Origin: Shewanella marinintestina
GTDB lineage: Bacteria > Pseudomonadota > Gammaproteobacteria > Enterobacterales > Shewanellaceae
Assembly: GCF_023283845.1 (NCBI RefSeq)
Contig: NZ_JAKILC010000024.1
Span: 1 to 53,216, forward strand
DNA length: 53,216 nucleotides
Reading direction: 5' to 3'
Shown here: positions 8,099 to 17,262 of the stretch, one piece after another
Numbering within the stretch: the first letter of the stretch is position 1
How the letters are laid out: each line of letters opens with the position of its first letter
The notes under the pieces: generated by a model
Told to the model about the DNA's origin: nothing
The model's input: only the letters and a program-made list of their open reading frames with translations
The model's database searches: none
Program-made: the position numbers and the translations under genes

Positions 8099-8125
8099 TC
8101 AAGAAATACGGTATACTGCCGATGA
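8099..8125 (+). promoter_or_regulatory. Sigma-28 (FliA) promoter of motX
   Basis: TCAAGAAA (8099-8106), then 11 bases, then GCCGATGA (8118-8125). This matches the flagellar sigma-28 pattern TAAAGTTT-N11-GCCGATAA with an exact spacer and a nearly exact -10. It lies 86 bp before the motX ATG, the only flagellar gene in the window. Confidence 0.8.
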
Positions 8126-8211
8126 CATAAAGTAGAGTATATTCAAGTAATCTTTTAAGATTGCATGATTAAACAATATTTGATTCACCCTATTTGTCAT
8201 TGAGAACCTAT

Positions 8212-8835
8212 ATGCTGCGTTATGTATTGATTACTATTCTTTCTATATTATCTCTACCAAGTTTTGCTATGCCTAAAGCTGTTGATGTCTATACTCAGGA
8301 GCAGTTGGTTGAATTAATTCGTAGTAAACGTTATTTAACTCAAGTGAAAGGCGACGATTGTCAGATAGTACAGGATATTGAAGCAAGGGCTGAGGTGCTA
8401 AAGCAGCCTTTGTATCAGTATCTTTGGGCGGAAATGCTCAATTATGGCATCTGCGTTAAGGCGAATCCGCCGCGTGGGATCGCTATGTTAAAAACCTCTG
8501 CAGAGCAGGGGAGTGCTGAAGCCATGGTTAGAATGGCTGAGTATTACCACGATGGTAAGTTTGTCATCGAAGATAAACAACGCGCTGTGCAATATACATT
8601 GCCAGCTGCCGCGACAGGTGATTTACCTGCTCGCATGATGTTGGTTCGGTTATTTGGTGAGGGCTATGGTAGTCCTCGAGATTACGAAGTGGGTTTTCAT
8701 TGGCTATACAATGAAGTGTTTAGCGATGAAGCCACACAAGCCGAAGCAATTAATTTGTTAAAGGTGTTAGAGGCAAAGATGCCGCCCAGCGCAGTTGCTA
8801 GGGCAAAGAAAGAGCACCTTAGAACGCCACAATAA
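8212..8835 (+). CDS. motX: MotX, sodium-type polar flagellar motor T-ring protein
   Basis: From ATG 8212 the product is 207 residues with a signal peptide (MLRYVLITILSILSLPSFA) and Sel1/TPR-like repeats, for example the stretch SAEQGSAEAMVRMAEYYHDG. The segments DDCQIVQDIEARA and GSPRDYEVGFHWLYN, and the overall length, fit Vibrio MotX. MotX joins MotY in the periplasmic T ring that anchors the PomAB stator. Two upstream in-frame TTG codons (8194, 8200) are less likely starts because the signal peptide begins at the ATG. A sigma-28 promoter precedes the gene, which supports the flagellar assignment over a generic Sel1 protein. It sits just upstream of rnr. Confidence 0.87.
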   Translation: MLRYVLITILSILSLPSFAMPKAVDVYTQEQLVELIRSKRYLTQVKGDDCQIVQDIEARAEVLKQPLYQYLWAEMLNYGICVKANPPRGIAMLKTSAEQGSAEAMVRMAEYYHDGKFVIEDKQRAVQYTLPAAATGDLPARMMLVRLFGEGYGSPRDYEVGFHWLYNEVFSDEATQAEAINLLKVLEAKMPPSAVARAKKEHLRTPQ

Positions 8836-8875
8836 GCATGGCTAGAAGAGGCTATGTCAATAATTTGGAAAATGA

Positions 8876-11368
8876 ATGATACAAGATCCGCATATTAAGC
8901 GTGAGCAAGAAAAGTACGAAAACCCTATCCCAAGTCGCGAGTATATTTTAGATTACTTGCGCTCACAAAAGTCACCATTAACGCGTGAACATATTGCTAC
9001 AGCCTTAAAAATTGAAGGTGAAGAGCAGCTAGAAGCTATTCGTCGTCGCCTACGCGCCATGGAGCGAGATGGTGAGCTAGTCTTTACTCGTGGTCAATCT
9101 TATGGCTTGCCAGAAAGAATGGACTTGTTAACCGGTACCGTTATAGGGCACCGAGACGGCTTTGGCTTCCTGAAATTAGAAGAGGGCGGCGACGACCTCT
9201 ACATCAATAACCGTGACATGTTGATGTATTTTCATGGTGATAAAGTATTAGCACAAAAAGCAGGCGTTGACCGTAAAGGCCGCCGTGAAGCACGTATCGT
9301 ACGTTTAGTTGAAGAGCGCAGTGCTGCTTTAGTTGGTCGCTTTCACCTAGATGCAGGCATGGGCTTTGTGATTGCCGATGACCGCCGTATTACTCAAGAG
9401 ATCCTTGTCCCAGAAGAAGATCGCAAAGGCGCACGTCAGGGCGATATCGTAGTGCTTGAGCTAACTCGTCGACCAGGCCGTTATGTAAAGGCTGCCGGTA
9501 AAGTGACTGAAGTGCTTGGTAAAGAGATGGCACCAGGTATGGAGATTGAAATTGCGCTGCGCAATTACGATCTGCCGCACACCTGGTCTGGTCTAATTGA
9601 GAAGAAGCTACGTAAAATTCCAGACGAAGTAACTGAAGCTGATAAAGAAGGTCGCGTTGACTTACGTAATTTGCCATTAGTCACCATTGATGGTGAAGAT
9701 GCGCGCGATTTCGATGACGCCGTTTATGCTGAAAAGAAAAAGTCTGGTGGCTGGCGTTTATGGGTCGCGATTGCTGATGTGAGTCATTACGTACGCACAG
9801 AGTCTGCGCTTGATAAAGAAGCGCGCGCTCGTGGTAACTCAGTGTACTTCCCATCGCAAGTTATCCCTATGCTGCCAGAGAAGATCTCTAATGGTCTGTG
9901 CTCGTTAATGCCTAAGGTTGATCGCTTATGCATGGTAGCTGAAATGACTATTTCAGCCGTTGGTAAGTTATCGGGTTACAAGTTCTACCCTGCAGTGATG
10001 CATTCACATGCACGTTTAACCTATACCCAAGTGGCTGACATGCTAGAAGGTGGAGAGGTGAGCGAAGAGCTCAAGCCTATTTATCCTCATCTAGAGACAT
10101 TGCAGTCGCTTTACCTGACATTAGAAGAGACTCGCGCCGAGCGTGGCGCGATTGCGTTTGAAACGACTGAAACGCAATTTATCTTCAATGAGCAGCGTAA
10201 GATCGACAAGATTGTGCCGCGTAACCGTAATCAGGCACACAAGATCATTGAAGAATGTATGATTTTAGCTAACGTTGCGTCAGCTAAATTCGTTAAAAAG
10301 CACAAAGGTGAAGTGTTATACCGTGTGCATGAGTCGCCTTCAGAGCAAAAGCTCACTAACTTTAAGGATTTCCTTAAAGAACGCGGCTTAACGATGGAAG
10401 GCGGCCTGGAGCCAGAGCCGAAAGATTACCAAGCGGTAATGGAGCAAATTGCTGATAGGCCAGATGCCGAGCTAATTCAGGTGATGTTGCTGCGCTCTAT
10501 GCGCCAAGCAACTTATACGCCGGATAATGAAGGTCACTTTGGTTTGGCATTAGAAGAGTATTCGCACTTCACATCGCCAATTCGTCGTTATCCTGATCTG
10601 ATTTTGCATCGCGTCATTCGTTACTTACTTGCTAAGCAAGAAAATACAGCATTAACGGATCAATGGACTGCAGATGGCGGTTTCAATTATAAGATTGAAG
10701 AGCTAGATCTGCTTGGCGAAGAGTGTTCGACCACTGAGCGCCGTGCAGATGAAGCAACTCGTGATGTAAACGACTGGCTAAAATGTGAGTTTATGCAAGA
10801 CCATGTGGGTGACACCTTTGAAGCCGTTATTGCTTCAGTAACTCACTTTGGTATGTTTGTACGCCTAAATGACCTGTTTATTGATGGTCTAGTGCATATC
10901 TCGAGTTTAGGCAGCGATTATTACCAATATGATAATATGCGCCAGCGTTTAGTCGGTGAGGCATCTGGGCAGGTTTATCAAATTGGCGATACAGTTACTG
11001 TTAAAGTTGCTGGCGTAAATCTAGATGATCGTCAAATTGACCTGATGATGGAAGGTGACTCTGCAGGTGGTAAGCGCCGCAGACCAACTAAGCCAATGAC
11101 TGCCCGTGAGCGTGTCAACCGCGAAGGTGCCAAGCTTGGTAATCGACGTGAAGCTTCAAGAGGCAAAGGCGCTGAAGCAGGTTCTGAAGAATCTAAATCA
11201 ACGGATAAACGTAAGCCTAGCAAGAGTCGTTCTGGCGGTAAGTCGAGCGGCGGTAAATATAAGAGCGGCAGCAGTGCTGCAGCTAAAAAGACCAAGACAA
11301 AAGCTTCGGCCAAAAAATCTTCAGCAAGTAAAGCTAAGTCAGCCAAGCGTAAAGCGAGTAAGAAATAG
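8876..11368 (+). CDS. rnr: Ribonuclease R
   Basis: This 830-residue 3'-to-5' exoribonuclease degrades structured RNA. Domains in order are an N-terminal winged-helix segment (about 20-85), two cold-shock domains, the RNB catalytic domain, an S1 domain (about 645-725) and a long Lys/Ser/Ala-rich tail. The metal-binding aspartates fall at D272, D278, D280 and D281, the same numbering as in the E. coli enzyme. The basic tail (from about 730) is typical and probably binds RNA or ribosomes. ATG 8876 overlaps another out-of-frame ATG. rlmB starts on the base after its stop codon, so the two are cotranscribed. Confidence 0.98.
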   Translation: MIQDPHIKREQEKYENPIPSREYILDYLRSQKSPLTREHIATALKIEGEEQLEAIRRRLRAMERDGELVFTRGQSYGLPERMDLLTGTVIGHRDGFGFLKLEEGGDDLYINNRDMLMYFHGDKVLAQKAGVDRKGRREARIVRLVEERSAALVGRFHLDAGMGFVIADDRRITQEILVPEEDRKGARQGDIVVLELTRRPGRYVKAAGKVTEVLGKEMAPGMEIEIALRNYDLPHTWSGLIEKKLRKIPDEVTEADKEGRVDLRNLPLVTIDGEDARDFDDAVYAEKKKSGGWRLWVAIADVSHYVRTESALDKEARARGNSVYFPSQVIPMLPEKISNGLCSLMPKVDRLCMVAEMTISAVGKLSGYKFYPAVMHSHARLTYTQVADMLEGGEVSEELKPIYPHLETLQSLYLTLEETRAERGAIAFETTETQFIFNEQRKIDKIVPRNRNQAHKIIEECMILANVASAKFVKKHKGEVLYRVHESPSEQKLTNFKDFLKERGLTMEGGLEPEPKDYQAVMEQIADRPDAELIQVMLLRSMRQATYTPDNEGHFGLALEEYSHFTSPIRRYPDLILHRVIRYLLAKQENTALTDQWTADGGFNYKIEELDLLGEECSTTERRADEATRDVNDWLKCEFMQDHVGDTFEAVIASVTHFGMFVRLNDLFIDGLVHISSLGSDYYQYDNMRQRLVGEASGQVYQIGDTVTVKVAGVNLDDRQIDLMMEGDSAGGKRRRPTKPMTARERVNREGAKLGNRREASRGKGAEAGSEESKSTDKRKPSKSRSGGKSSGGKYKSGSSAAAKKTKTKASAKKSSASKAKSAKRKASKK

Positions 11369-12109
11369 ATGAAAAAGCAAGATATGACCTTTGGACTACA
11401 CGCTATTGAAGCGGTGCTTAAAAACAGCCCTGAGCGTGTGATTGAGATGTGGGTACTTCAAGGTCGCGATGACGCCAGACTGACTCCTATCCTTGCAATG
11501 GCTGCTGAGTGGGGCGTGTCAGTGCAGTATGCTTCACGTAAAGCATTGGATGAAAAGTCTGATGGCGGTCAACACCAAGGTGTGGTTGCCAAAGTAAAGC
11601 CTGCTAAAATTCTTAGCGATAATGAATTATCGGCGATGCTAGAAAAGACTGAAGTGCCTTTCTTGCTTATCCTTGATGGCGTGACAGATCCGCATAACCT
11701 AGGCGCGTGCCTACGTAATGCTGACGCAGCTGGTGTACATGGCGTTATCGTACCAAAAGATAATTCTGTTGGCTTAACGCCAGTAGTGAGCAAAGTAGCA
11801 TGTGGCGCAGCAGAAGTCGTGCCACTATATCAAGTGACTAACCTTGCTCGTACTATGCGTAGCTTACAAGAAAAAGGCATTTGGATTATTGGTGCAGCCG
11901 GTGAAGCAGATTGTGAGTTATACCAAGCGAGCTTAACAGGCCCGCTAGCTATCGCTATGGGAGCTGAAGGCAAAGGTCTGCGCCGTTTGTCACGTGAAAG
12001 CTGTGACACCTTAGTGTCTATTCCAATGGCGGGTAGCGTTTCTAGCTTAAACGTATCGGTAGCGACAGGCGTTTGTTTGTTTGAAGCTGTGCGTCAACGC
12101 TTAGCCTAA
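11369..12109 (+). CDS. rlmB: 23S rRNA (guanosine-2'-O-)-methyltransferase RlmB
   Basis: The 246-residue SpoU/TrmH-class methyltransferase modifies G2251 of 23S rRNA in E. coli. The three SPOUT motifs are readable: LDGVTDPHNLGACLRNADAAG, IAMGAEGKGLRRL, and IPMAGSVSSLNVSVATG near the C-terminus, which forms the knotted AdoMet site. The short N-terminal domain (to about residue 75) binds RNA. The ATG abuts the rnr TAG, and the pair is conserved in E. coli (rnr-rlmB). A second ATG at codon 6 could also serve as start. Confidence 0.98.
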   Translation: MKKQDMTFGLHAIEAVLKNSPERVIEMWVLQGRDDARLTPILAMAAEWGVSVQYASRKALDEKSDGGQHQGVVAKVKPAKILSDNELSAMLEKTEVPFLLILDGVTDPHNLGACLRNADAAGVHGVIVPKDNSVGLTPVVSKVACGAAEVVPLYQVTNLARTMRSLQEKGIWIIGAAGEADCELYQASLTGPLAIAMGAEGKGLRRLSRESCDTLVSIPMAGSVSSLNVSVATGVCLFEAVRQRLA

Positions 12110-12158
12110 TACCTGTTGGTGTAATAACTACGCTAGGCTCTGCGCCAAGTAATAAAAC

Positions 12159-12191
12159 AAATGCCGATAAGATAAATCCTTATCGGCATTT
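12159..12191 (+). terminator. Terminator of rnr-rlmB
   Basis: A perfect 12-bp stem (AAATGCCGATAA with TTATCGGCATTT) around a 9-base loop ends in T residues, 49 bases past the rlmB stop. Confidence 0.9.
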
Positions 12192-12355
12192 TTGTATCTG
12201 TTATTTGAGCGTCCATCATTGACGTTTCAATGGCTTTGAAAGCCTAAAGGAAACCCTTTGTTACAGCATTAAAGCCGCTAGTCGTTATCTCTTATTCAAT
12301 TTTTTATCTAAATGCAGTAATTTAGGCTCACAAATTCTAATAACAGGATGTTTAC

Positions 12356-14443
12356 ATGCGTAATCCACTTTTATCTTTGTGTGTTCTGGGCGCGATGACT
12401 GCCGCGCCGGTTTGCGCAGAAGAGGATAACTACCTTTGGCTAGAAGATGTCGAAGGGGCAAAGCAGATGGAATGGGTTAAACAGCAAAACGCTATTTCAG
12501 CTAAAGAGATCAAAGCCTATGAAGGGTTTGATGGTTTGGTTAGTAATAGTTTATCGATCCTTAACGACAAAGAGCGCATTCCCTACGCCAGTCGCATTGG
12601 TGATTATCTGTATAACTTTTGGAAAGATGAAACTCATGTTCGCGGGATCTATCGCCGCACAACCATGGAAGAGTACCAGAAGGCTTCTCCTAAGTGGCAA
12701 ACCGTACTCGATATCGACAAACTGGGTAAAGACGAAGGCGTAAACTGGGTTTATAAAGGCTTTAACTGTCGCTACCCAGAAAATGACCGCTGCTTTGTAT
12801 CACTCTCTCGTGGCGGGGCTGATGCCACTGAAACTCGTGAGTTTGATTTAGATTCACTCACTTTTGTTGAGGAGCAAAGTCAGCCGTTTTTCTTACCGGA
12901 AGCAAAATCAAATCTAAGCTGGATCGATAAAAACAATGTCTTTGTTGGCACTGATTTTGGTGACAATAGCATGACGGATTCTGGCTATCCGAAAATTGTA
13001 AAACAGTGGCAGCGTGGTACGCCTTTATCGAGCGCTAAAACTGTGTTTAGCGGTGATCAGAGCTCAGTTGCTGTATCTGGCTATGTATTATTTGATGGTG
13101 ATAACTCGCTTGAAATCGTTACCGAGTCATTAACGTTTTATACCGCGGATCATTACGTATATCGTGATGGCAAACTGATACAGCTACCTTTGCCAAAAGA
13201 TGCAGAGTTAAAGGGCTACTTTAATGGTCAACTATATGTCGAGTTAAAAAGCGACTTAGCGCAAGGCGCTAAGCAGTTTAAGCAAGGCAGTATCATTTAT
13301 ACGCCGATTGAGCAATTGATTGCACAACAGCCAACATTTACCACTTTAGTTGAGCCATCGGCCACAGCGTCTATTTCACAAGTGAGCTTTACTAAAAGCG
13401 CTATTTTAGTGACTTGGTTAGACAATGTTAAAGGTAAGCTTGTACGTTATACCCAAGCGAAAGATGGCCAATGGAAAAGTATGCAAGCACCGTTTGATGC
13501 TAATGGCACCATAAGCGTATTTGATGTTGAACGTGACAGCGATGAGTTCTTTGTTAATTTCACCAGCTTCTTGGAGCCTTCAAGCTTATACAGCTTTAAT
13601 GCTGTGACCATGAAGGCTGAAAAAGTGAAAGGCATGAAGCAGCAGTTTGCTGCTGATAAGTTTGAAACTAAGCAGTACTTTGCAACCTCTAAAGATGGCA
13701 CTAAAGTGCCTTATTTTGTGGTGATGGCAAAAGATCTAAAGCGTGACGGTACTAGCCCTACTTTGCTTTATGGTTATGGTGGCTTTGAGGTTTCGCTACG
13801 TCCTTATTACTCGGCAACCATAGGGAAAAACTGGTTAGAGCAAGGCGGGGTGTATGTTTTGGCTAATATCCGTGGTGGTGGCGAATATGGCCCAGCTTGG
13901 CATCAGGCAGCATTGAAGCAAAATCGTCACAAGGCTTATGAAGATTTTGAAGCTATCGCAGAAGACTTAATTGCTAAAAAAATCACCTCAAGTGAGCATT
14001 TGGGCATTCAAGGTGGCAGTAACGGTGGCCTGTTAATGGGCGCTGCATTTACGCGTCGACCTGAACTTTACAACGCAGTTGTTTGCCAAGTGCCTTTGCT
14101 AGATATGAAGCGTTATAGCAAGTTACTCGCGGGGGCAAGCTGGATGGGGGAATATGGTGATCCAGACGTGCCTGCCCAGTGGGACTATATTAAGACGTTT
14201 TCGCCGTACCATAATCTAAAAGCTAATACTCAGTATCCAAAAGTTTTCTTTACCACTTCAACCCGTGATGACCGTGTACATCCGGCTCATGCGCGTAAAA
14301 TGGTAGCGAAGATGGAAGGCATGGGAATAGATGTTCTGTATTACGAAAACATCGAAGGCGGACATGCTGGCGCAGCAGATAACAATCAAGCTGCAGAGTT
14401 AGGCTCAATGGTTTATGCCTACTTGATGCAGAAATTGAAGTAG
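12356..14443 (+). CDS. Prolyl oligopeptidase family (S9A) periplasmic serine peptidase
   Basis: The 695-residue product has a signal peptide (cleavage near VCA-EE, residue 21), an N-terminal beta-propeller region (about 75-420) and a C-terminal alpha/beta-hydrolase domain. The triad is Ser555 (GGSNGG), Asp638 (TRDDRVHP) and His670 (EGGHAG), at spacings typical of prolyl oligopeptidase. It would cut short proline-containing peptides, here probably in the periplasm, which fits the peptide-based diet of Shewanella. It is monocistronic between two terminators. Substrate preference cannot be read from sequence. Confidence 0.93.
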   Translation: MRNPLLSLCVLGAMTAAPVCAEEDNYLWLEDVEGAKQMEWVKQQNAISAKEIKAYEGFDGLVSNSLSILNDKERIPYASRIGDYLYNFWKDETHVRGIYRRTTMEEYQKASPKWQTVLDIDKLGKDEGVNWVYKGFNCRYPENDRCFVSLSRGGADATETREFDLDSLTFVEEQSQPFFLPEAKSNLSWIDKNNVFVGTDFGDNSMTDSGYPKIVKQWQRGTPLSSAKTVFSGDQSSVAVSGYVLFDGDNSLEIVTESLTFYTADHYVYRDGKLIQLPLPKDAELKGYFNGQLYVELKSDLAQGAKQFKQGSIIYTPIEQLIAQQPTFTTLVEPSATASISQVSFTKSAILVTWLDNVKGKLVRYTQAKDGQWKSMQAPFDANGTISVFDVERDSDEFFVNFTSFLEPSSLYSFNAVTMKAEKVKGMKQQFAADKFETKQYFATSKDGTKVPYFVVMAKDLKRDGTSPTLLYGYGGFEVSLRPYYSATIGKNWLEQGGVYVLANIRGGGEYGPAWHQAALKQNRHKAYEDFEAIAEDLIAKKITSSEHLGIQGGSNGGLLMGAAFTRRPELYNAVVCQVPLLDMKRYSKLLAGASWMGEYGDPDVPAQWDYIKTFSPYHNLKANTQYPKVFFTTSTRDDRVHPAHARKMVAKMEGMGIDVLYYENIEGGHAGAADNNQAAELGSMVYAYLMQKLK

Positions 14444-14491
14444 TCACTTAAATATTTAAAACTTATCCCAGGACGGGACAAGGCGATAACT

Positions 14492-14520
14492 AAAAAGCCT
14501 GCAATTGTTGCAGGCTTTTT
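14492..14520. terminator. Bidirectional terminator
   Basis: A 13-bp perfect stem (AAAAAGCCTGCAA with TTGCAGGCTTTTT, loop TTG) sits between the convergent S9 peptidase and DUF481 genes, with A and T tracts on both sides. Confidence 0.92.
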
Positions 14521-14524
14521 TGTT

Positions 14525-15268
14525 TTATTGAAAGGTGTACAGCAAGTTGAAGGTGGTGATGGTATCGGTCTGCTTAGAGCCTTCAGGGACGATTTCGGTA
14601 TATTTCACGTTGACGCCAATTTTAAATGCCCAATCTTGGAATAGGGTGTTTTTATAGCTCATATCTAAGGTCAAGGTATTGTTATCCTCACCTGTTTCAG
14701 CGGTTAAATCGGCATTAAGGCTAGTATACTCTTGTAACTTCATCTCAAATTTTGCCGCAGTACGTAGGATGACATCTTTGTTAGCTTCAGGGATGGGTTC
14801 ATCGTCTGTCGCTATTGGCAGGTTATAACGATAACCGGGACCGATTTCTAAACTTAGTTTAGTTTTTGATGTGCTAACAGCATCGAAACCATAACCGCCA
14901 GAGACCGTAGATATGCGGGTATAACTACCAAATTGATCCCAGGTGAAATCGCCACGGCCAAAAAAGTAGCCACCGTTTATTTTGTAGTTTGACTGTAGTT
15001 GTAAGTCATACTTTTCTGCAGTTGTTTTCTCATCATCAGCGGCAAAGTAGGCTTTGATAGTGCCTTCTTGACGTGTCTCATTAGTATCGTAAACCAGCTT
15101 AGTGCGGCCATTAAAGCTACTTGATTCTGTATTACCTGTATTGAGCTGAAATCCCGCTTCAATTTCAGCGGTAAGATCACTAGGTGGCTCTTGATAATCA
15201 GGCGGCACTAGAGCGAAAGCGGCCTGTGGGAACAATAGCGCAAATACAACAGTGAATTTTCTTAGCAT
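14525..15268 (-). CDS. DUF481 family outer-membrane beta-barrel protein
   Basis: The 247-residue protein has a signal peptide (to about ALVPP, residue 20) followed by alternating beta strands ending in aromatic Phe-Gln (LLYTFQ), typical of an outer-membrane barrel. Strand signatures such as AEIEAGFQLNTGNTESSSFNGR are characteristic of DUF481 (YdiY-like, salt-induced). No enzymatic motif is seen and the function is unknown. It is monocistronic, convergent with the S9 peptidase gene, and its stop lies close to the shared terminator. Confidence 0.9.
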   Translation of the reverse strand: MLRKFTVVFALLFPQAAFALVPPDYQEPPSDLTAEIEAGFQLNTGNTESSSFNGRTKLVYDTNETRQEGTIKAYFAADDEKTTAEKYDLQLQSNYKINGGYFFGRGDFTWDQFGSYTRISTVSGGYGFDAVSTSKTKLSLEIGPGYRYNLPIATDDEPIPEANKDVILRTAAKFEMKLQEYTSLNADLTAETGEDNNTLTLDMSYKNTLFQDWAFKIGVNVKYTEIVPEGSKQTDTITTFNLLYTFQ

Positions 15269-15467
15269 TATTCTTATTCTTGGTGTCGTTTCGATTCAAA
15301 TATCGTCATTTAATCTTTGCCACATAATACCTAGAATCAGCCTGTGCGCAACCTAGATAAGCCTAGCTTTTGTGCTTCTAATCTATGAGTTTTAGGAACT
15401 TAATCCTGTTTAATTAGGGAGTTGCCCCTTAAGAATTGAACTATAAAAACAAGGGATAAGTTATTAC

Positions 15468-15590
15468 TTGAAATATTTCGTTAGTTTATGTACTATTCCG
15501 CGGCTTAATTCAGTCACTTTAATTAGTTCCTTGCCTCTATTAGGTCTGACTGAGCCAACAACGAGGCTAGATAACCGTAAGGAGCAAAAA
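15468..15590 (+). promoter_or_regulatory. rpsF operon promoter and leader
   Basis: In the 322-bp gap before rpsF, TTGAAA (15468-15473) and TACTAT (15491-15496) are 17 bases apart and followed by a GC-rich discriminator (TCCGCGG), typical of stringently controlled ribosomal promoters. The roughly 90-nt leader has an AGCC (15553-15556)/GGCT (15565-15568) stem followed by ACCG and the AAGGAG site. It could be the known S6:S18-binding leader. The promoter is firmer than the leader assignment. The rest of the gap shows nothing recognisable. Confidence 0.6.
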
Positions 15591-16004
15591 ATGCGTCATT
15601 ATGAAATCGTATTTTTAGTTCACCCTGATCAGAGTGAACAAGTGCCAGGTATGATCGAACGTTACACGGGTATTCTTACCCAAGCTGGCGGTCAAATCCA
15701 CCGTTTAGAAGACTGGGGCCGTCGTCAATTGGCTTACCCAATCATCGAATTGCATAAAGCTCACTATGTTCTATTGAACGTAGAGACTACTGCAGAAGCG
15801 GTTGAAGAACTTGAAACAGCTTTCCGTTTCAACGACGCTGTTTTGCGTAGCATGGTTATGCGTACTAAAGCTGCCATCACTGAAGCATCTCCAATGGCTA
15901 AAGCTAAAGACGAGCGCGACACACGTCGTTCATCTGAAGAGCGTGCACCACGTGCAGAAGCTGCTGAAGAAGTAGAAGAAAGCGCTGAAAACAACGCTGA
16001 GTAA
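15591..16004 (+). CDS. rpsF: 30S ribosomal protein S6
   Basis: The 137-residue protein begins MRHYEIVFLVHPDQSEQ and has the S6 ferredoxin-like core to about residue 95, then a Glu/Ala-rich acidic tail like the one that E. coli S6 carries for glutamate addition. S6 pairs with S18 in the 30S platform. ATG 15591 is chosen because AAGGAG stands 6 bases upstream and the family starts there. An in-frame upstream extension to 15468 would run through the promoter. It heads the rpsF-priB-rpsR-rplI operon. Confidence 0.98.
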   Translation: MRHYEIVFLVHPDQSEQVPGMIERYTGILTQAGGQIHRLEDWGRRQLAYPIIELHKAHYVLLNVETTAEAVEELETAFRFNDAVLRSMVMRTKAAITEASPMAKAKDERDTRRSSEERAPRAEAAEEVEESAENNAE

Positions 16005-16010
16005 GTTTTT

Positions 16011-16316
16011 TTGACCACGAACAATTTGGTATTAGCAGGAACCATTACGCGTTCTAGGCAGTTTGATAGCCCCGCAGGTATTGCCCATACGGTAATCATG
16101 TTGGAACACAAATCGCAGCGTTATGAAGCAGAAATGCTCCGCAACGTTTATTGTCAAATCCAAGTTGTATTAAGTGGTGAACGCTTTAATAGCGTTGCAA
16201 AAAACTTAACAGCCGGCGTTGAAATACAGGTCGAAGGCTTCATTAATCTGCAACAGAGCAGAAATGGTCAAAATCGTCTGGTTTTACACGCTGAAAATGT
16301 CGAATTGAAAACTTAG
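16011..16316 (+). CDS. priB: Primosomal replication protein PriB
   Basis: This 101-residue single-domain OB-fold protein takes part in PriA-dependent replication restart, bridging PriA, DnaT and ssDNA. Recognisable features are NNLVLAGTITRSRQF, HTVIMLEHKSQ and the C-terminal RLVLHAENVEL. Its place between rpsF and rpsR is conserved in gammaproteobacteria. The start is TTG 16011, six bases after the rpsF stop, with the GAG of the rpsF terminus as the only ribosome-binding element. The weak start would keep PriB low beside ribosomal proteins. Confidence 0.95.
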   Translation: MTTNNLVLAGTITRSRQFDSPAGIAHTVIMLEHKSQRYEAEMLRNVYCQIQVVLSGERFNSVAKNLTAGVEIQVEGFINLQQSRNGQNRLVLHAENVELKT

Positions 16317-16327
16317 GAGACTGTCAC

Positions 16328-16555
16328 ATGGCACGTTATTTCCGTCGTCGCAAGTTCTGCCGTTTCACTGCAGAAGGCGTTACCGAGATCGATTACAAAG
16401 ATATCGTAACTTTGAAGAACTACATCACTGAAAGTGGTAAAATTGTTCCTAGTCGTATCACTGGTACAAATGCTAAATATCAACGTCAACTAGCTCGCGC
16501 TATCAAGCGTGCTCGTTATCTTTCTCTACTGCCGTACACTGATTTACATCAGTAA
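16328..16555 (+). CDS. rpsR: 30S ribosomal protein S18
   Basis: The 75-residue protein (same length as in E. coli) has the family signature FRRRKFCRFTAEG near the N-terminus and ends in RAIKRARYLSLLPYTDLHQ. It binds S6 in the platform of the 30S subunit. TTAGGAG precedes the ATG. It lies 11 bases after priB and 27 before rplI. Confidence 0.99.
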   Translation: MARYFRRRKFCRFTAEGVTEIDYKDIVTLKNYITESGKIVPSRITGTNAKYQRQLARAIKRARYLSLLPYTDLHQ

Positions 16556-16582
16556 TACTGCATTAATTCTGAGGAATATATA

Positions 16583-17035
16583 ATGAACGTTATTTTACTT
16601 GATAAAATCGCTAACCTAGGCAACTTGGGTGACCAAGTTTCTGTAAAAGCTGGTTACGCTCGTAACTTCCTTTTACCACAAGGTAAAGCTGTTGTTGCTA
16701 ATGCTGCTAACACTGAAGTTTTTGAAGCACGTCGTGCTGATCTAGAAGCTAAGTTAGCTGCTGACCTAGCTGCTGCTACTCAACGCGCTGAGAAAATCTC
16801 TGCACTTGAGTCTGTTGTTATCGCTTCTAAAGCTGGTGACGAAGGCAAGCTATTCGGTTCAATTGGTAACCGTGATATCGCTGATGCAGTTACAGCTGCT
16901 GGTGTTGAACTAGCTAAGAGCGAAGTTCGTCTTCCACTAGGTGCTATCCGCACTACTGGTGAATTCGAAGTTGAAGTTCAAGTTCACACTGAAGTTAAAG
17001 CAATCGTTAAAGTTTCTGTAGTTGCAGAAGCTTAA
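16583..17035 (+). CDS. rplI: 50S ribosomal protein L9
   Basis: The 150-residue protein has the N-terminal L9 domain (MNVILLDKIANLGNLGDQVSVKAGYARNFLLP region, residues 1-52), the long connecting helix and the C-terminal RNA-binding domain. It binds 23S rRNA at the base of the L1 stalk and affects frame maintenance. GAGGAATATATA precedes the ATG. Codon usage is highly biased. It is the last gene of the rpsF operon and is followed by a strong terminator. Confidence 0.99.
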   Translation: MNVILLDKIANLGNLGDQVSVKAGYARNFLLPQGKAVVANAANTEVFEARRADLEAKLAADLAAATQRAEKISALESVVIASKAGDEGKLFGSIGNRDIADAVTAAGVELAKSEVRLPLGAIRTTGEFEVEVQVHTEVKAIVKVSVVAEA

Positions 17036-17065
17036 TAATTTGCGCTAAGCAAATGCTTTAATTTG

Positions 17066-17100
17066 AAACGCCGTATTAATTTATTAATACGGCGTTTTTT
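17066..17100 (+). terminator. Terminator of the rpsF-rplI operon
   Basis: The near-continuous palindrome AAACGCCGTATTA / TAATACGGCGTTT, with a short AT loop, ends in a T run about 30 bases past the rplI stop. Confidence 0.92.
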
Positions 17101-17262
17101 TATGCCTGTAATTTACGGCTTTAATCACAGTCACTATCTTGGCTACTGCCGTCACTTTGGGTTTGCAGCTGATAACGATATAACGCTCTGCAGTGTTAAC
17201 GGCTACCGCAGCGTCGAATCTTGTTGGGTATGTAAAGCCTTTTTGTAAACGATAGATTTGAA

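Noticed and set aside
15329..15357. Two isolated ACCTAGA words upstream of the rpsF promoter
   Set aside because: They are not tandem and two 7-mers in AT-rich DNA can arise by chance, so no link to the heptamer array is claimed.
17063..17248. 61-codon plus-strand frame after rplI
   Set aside because: It begins inside the rplI terminator stem and has no ribosome-binding site or family resemblance.
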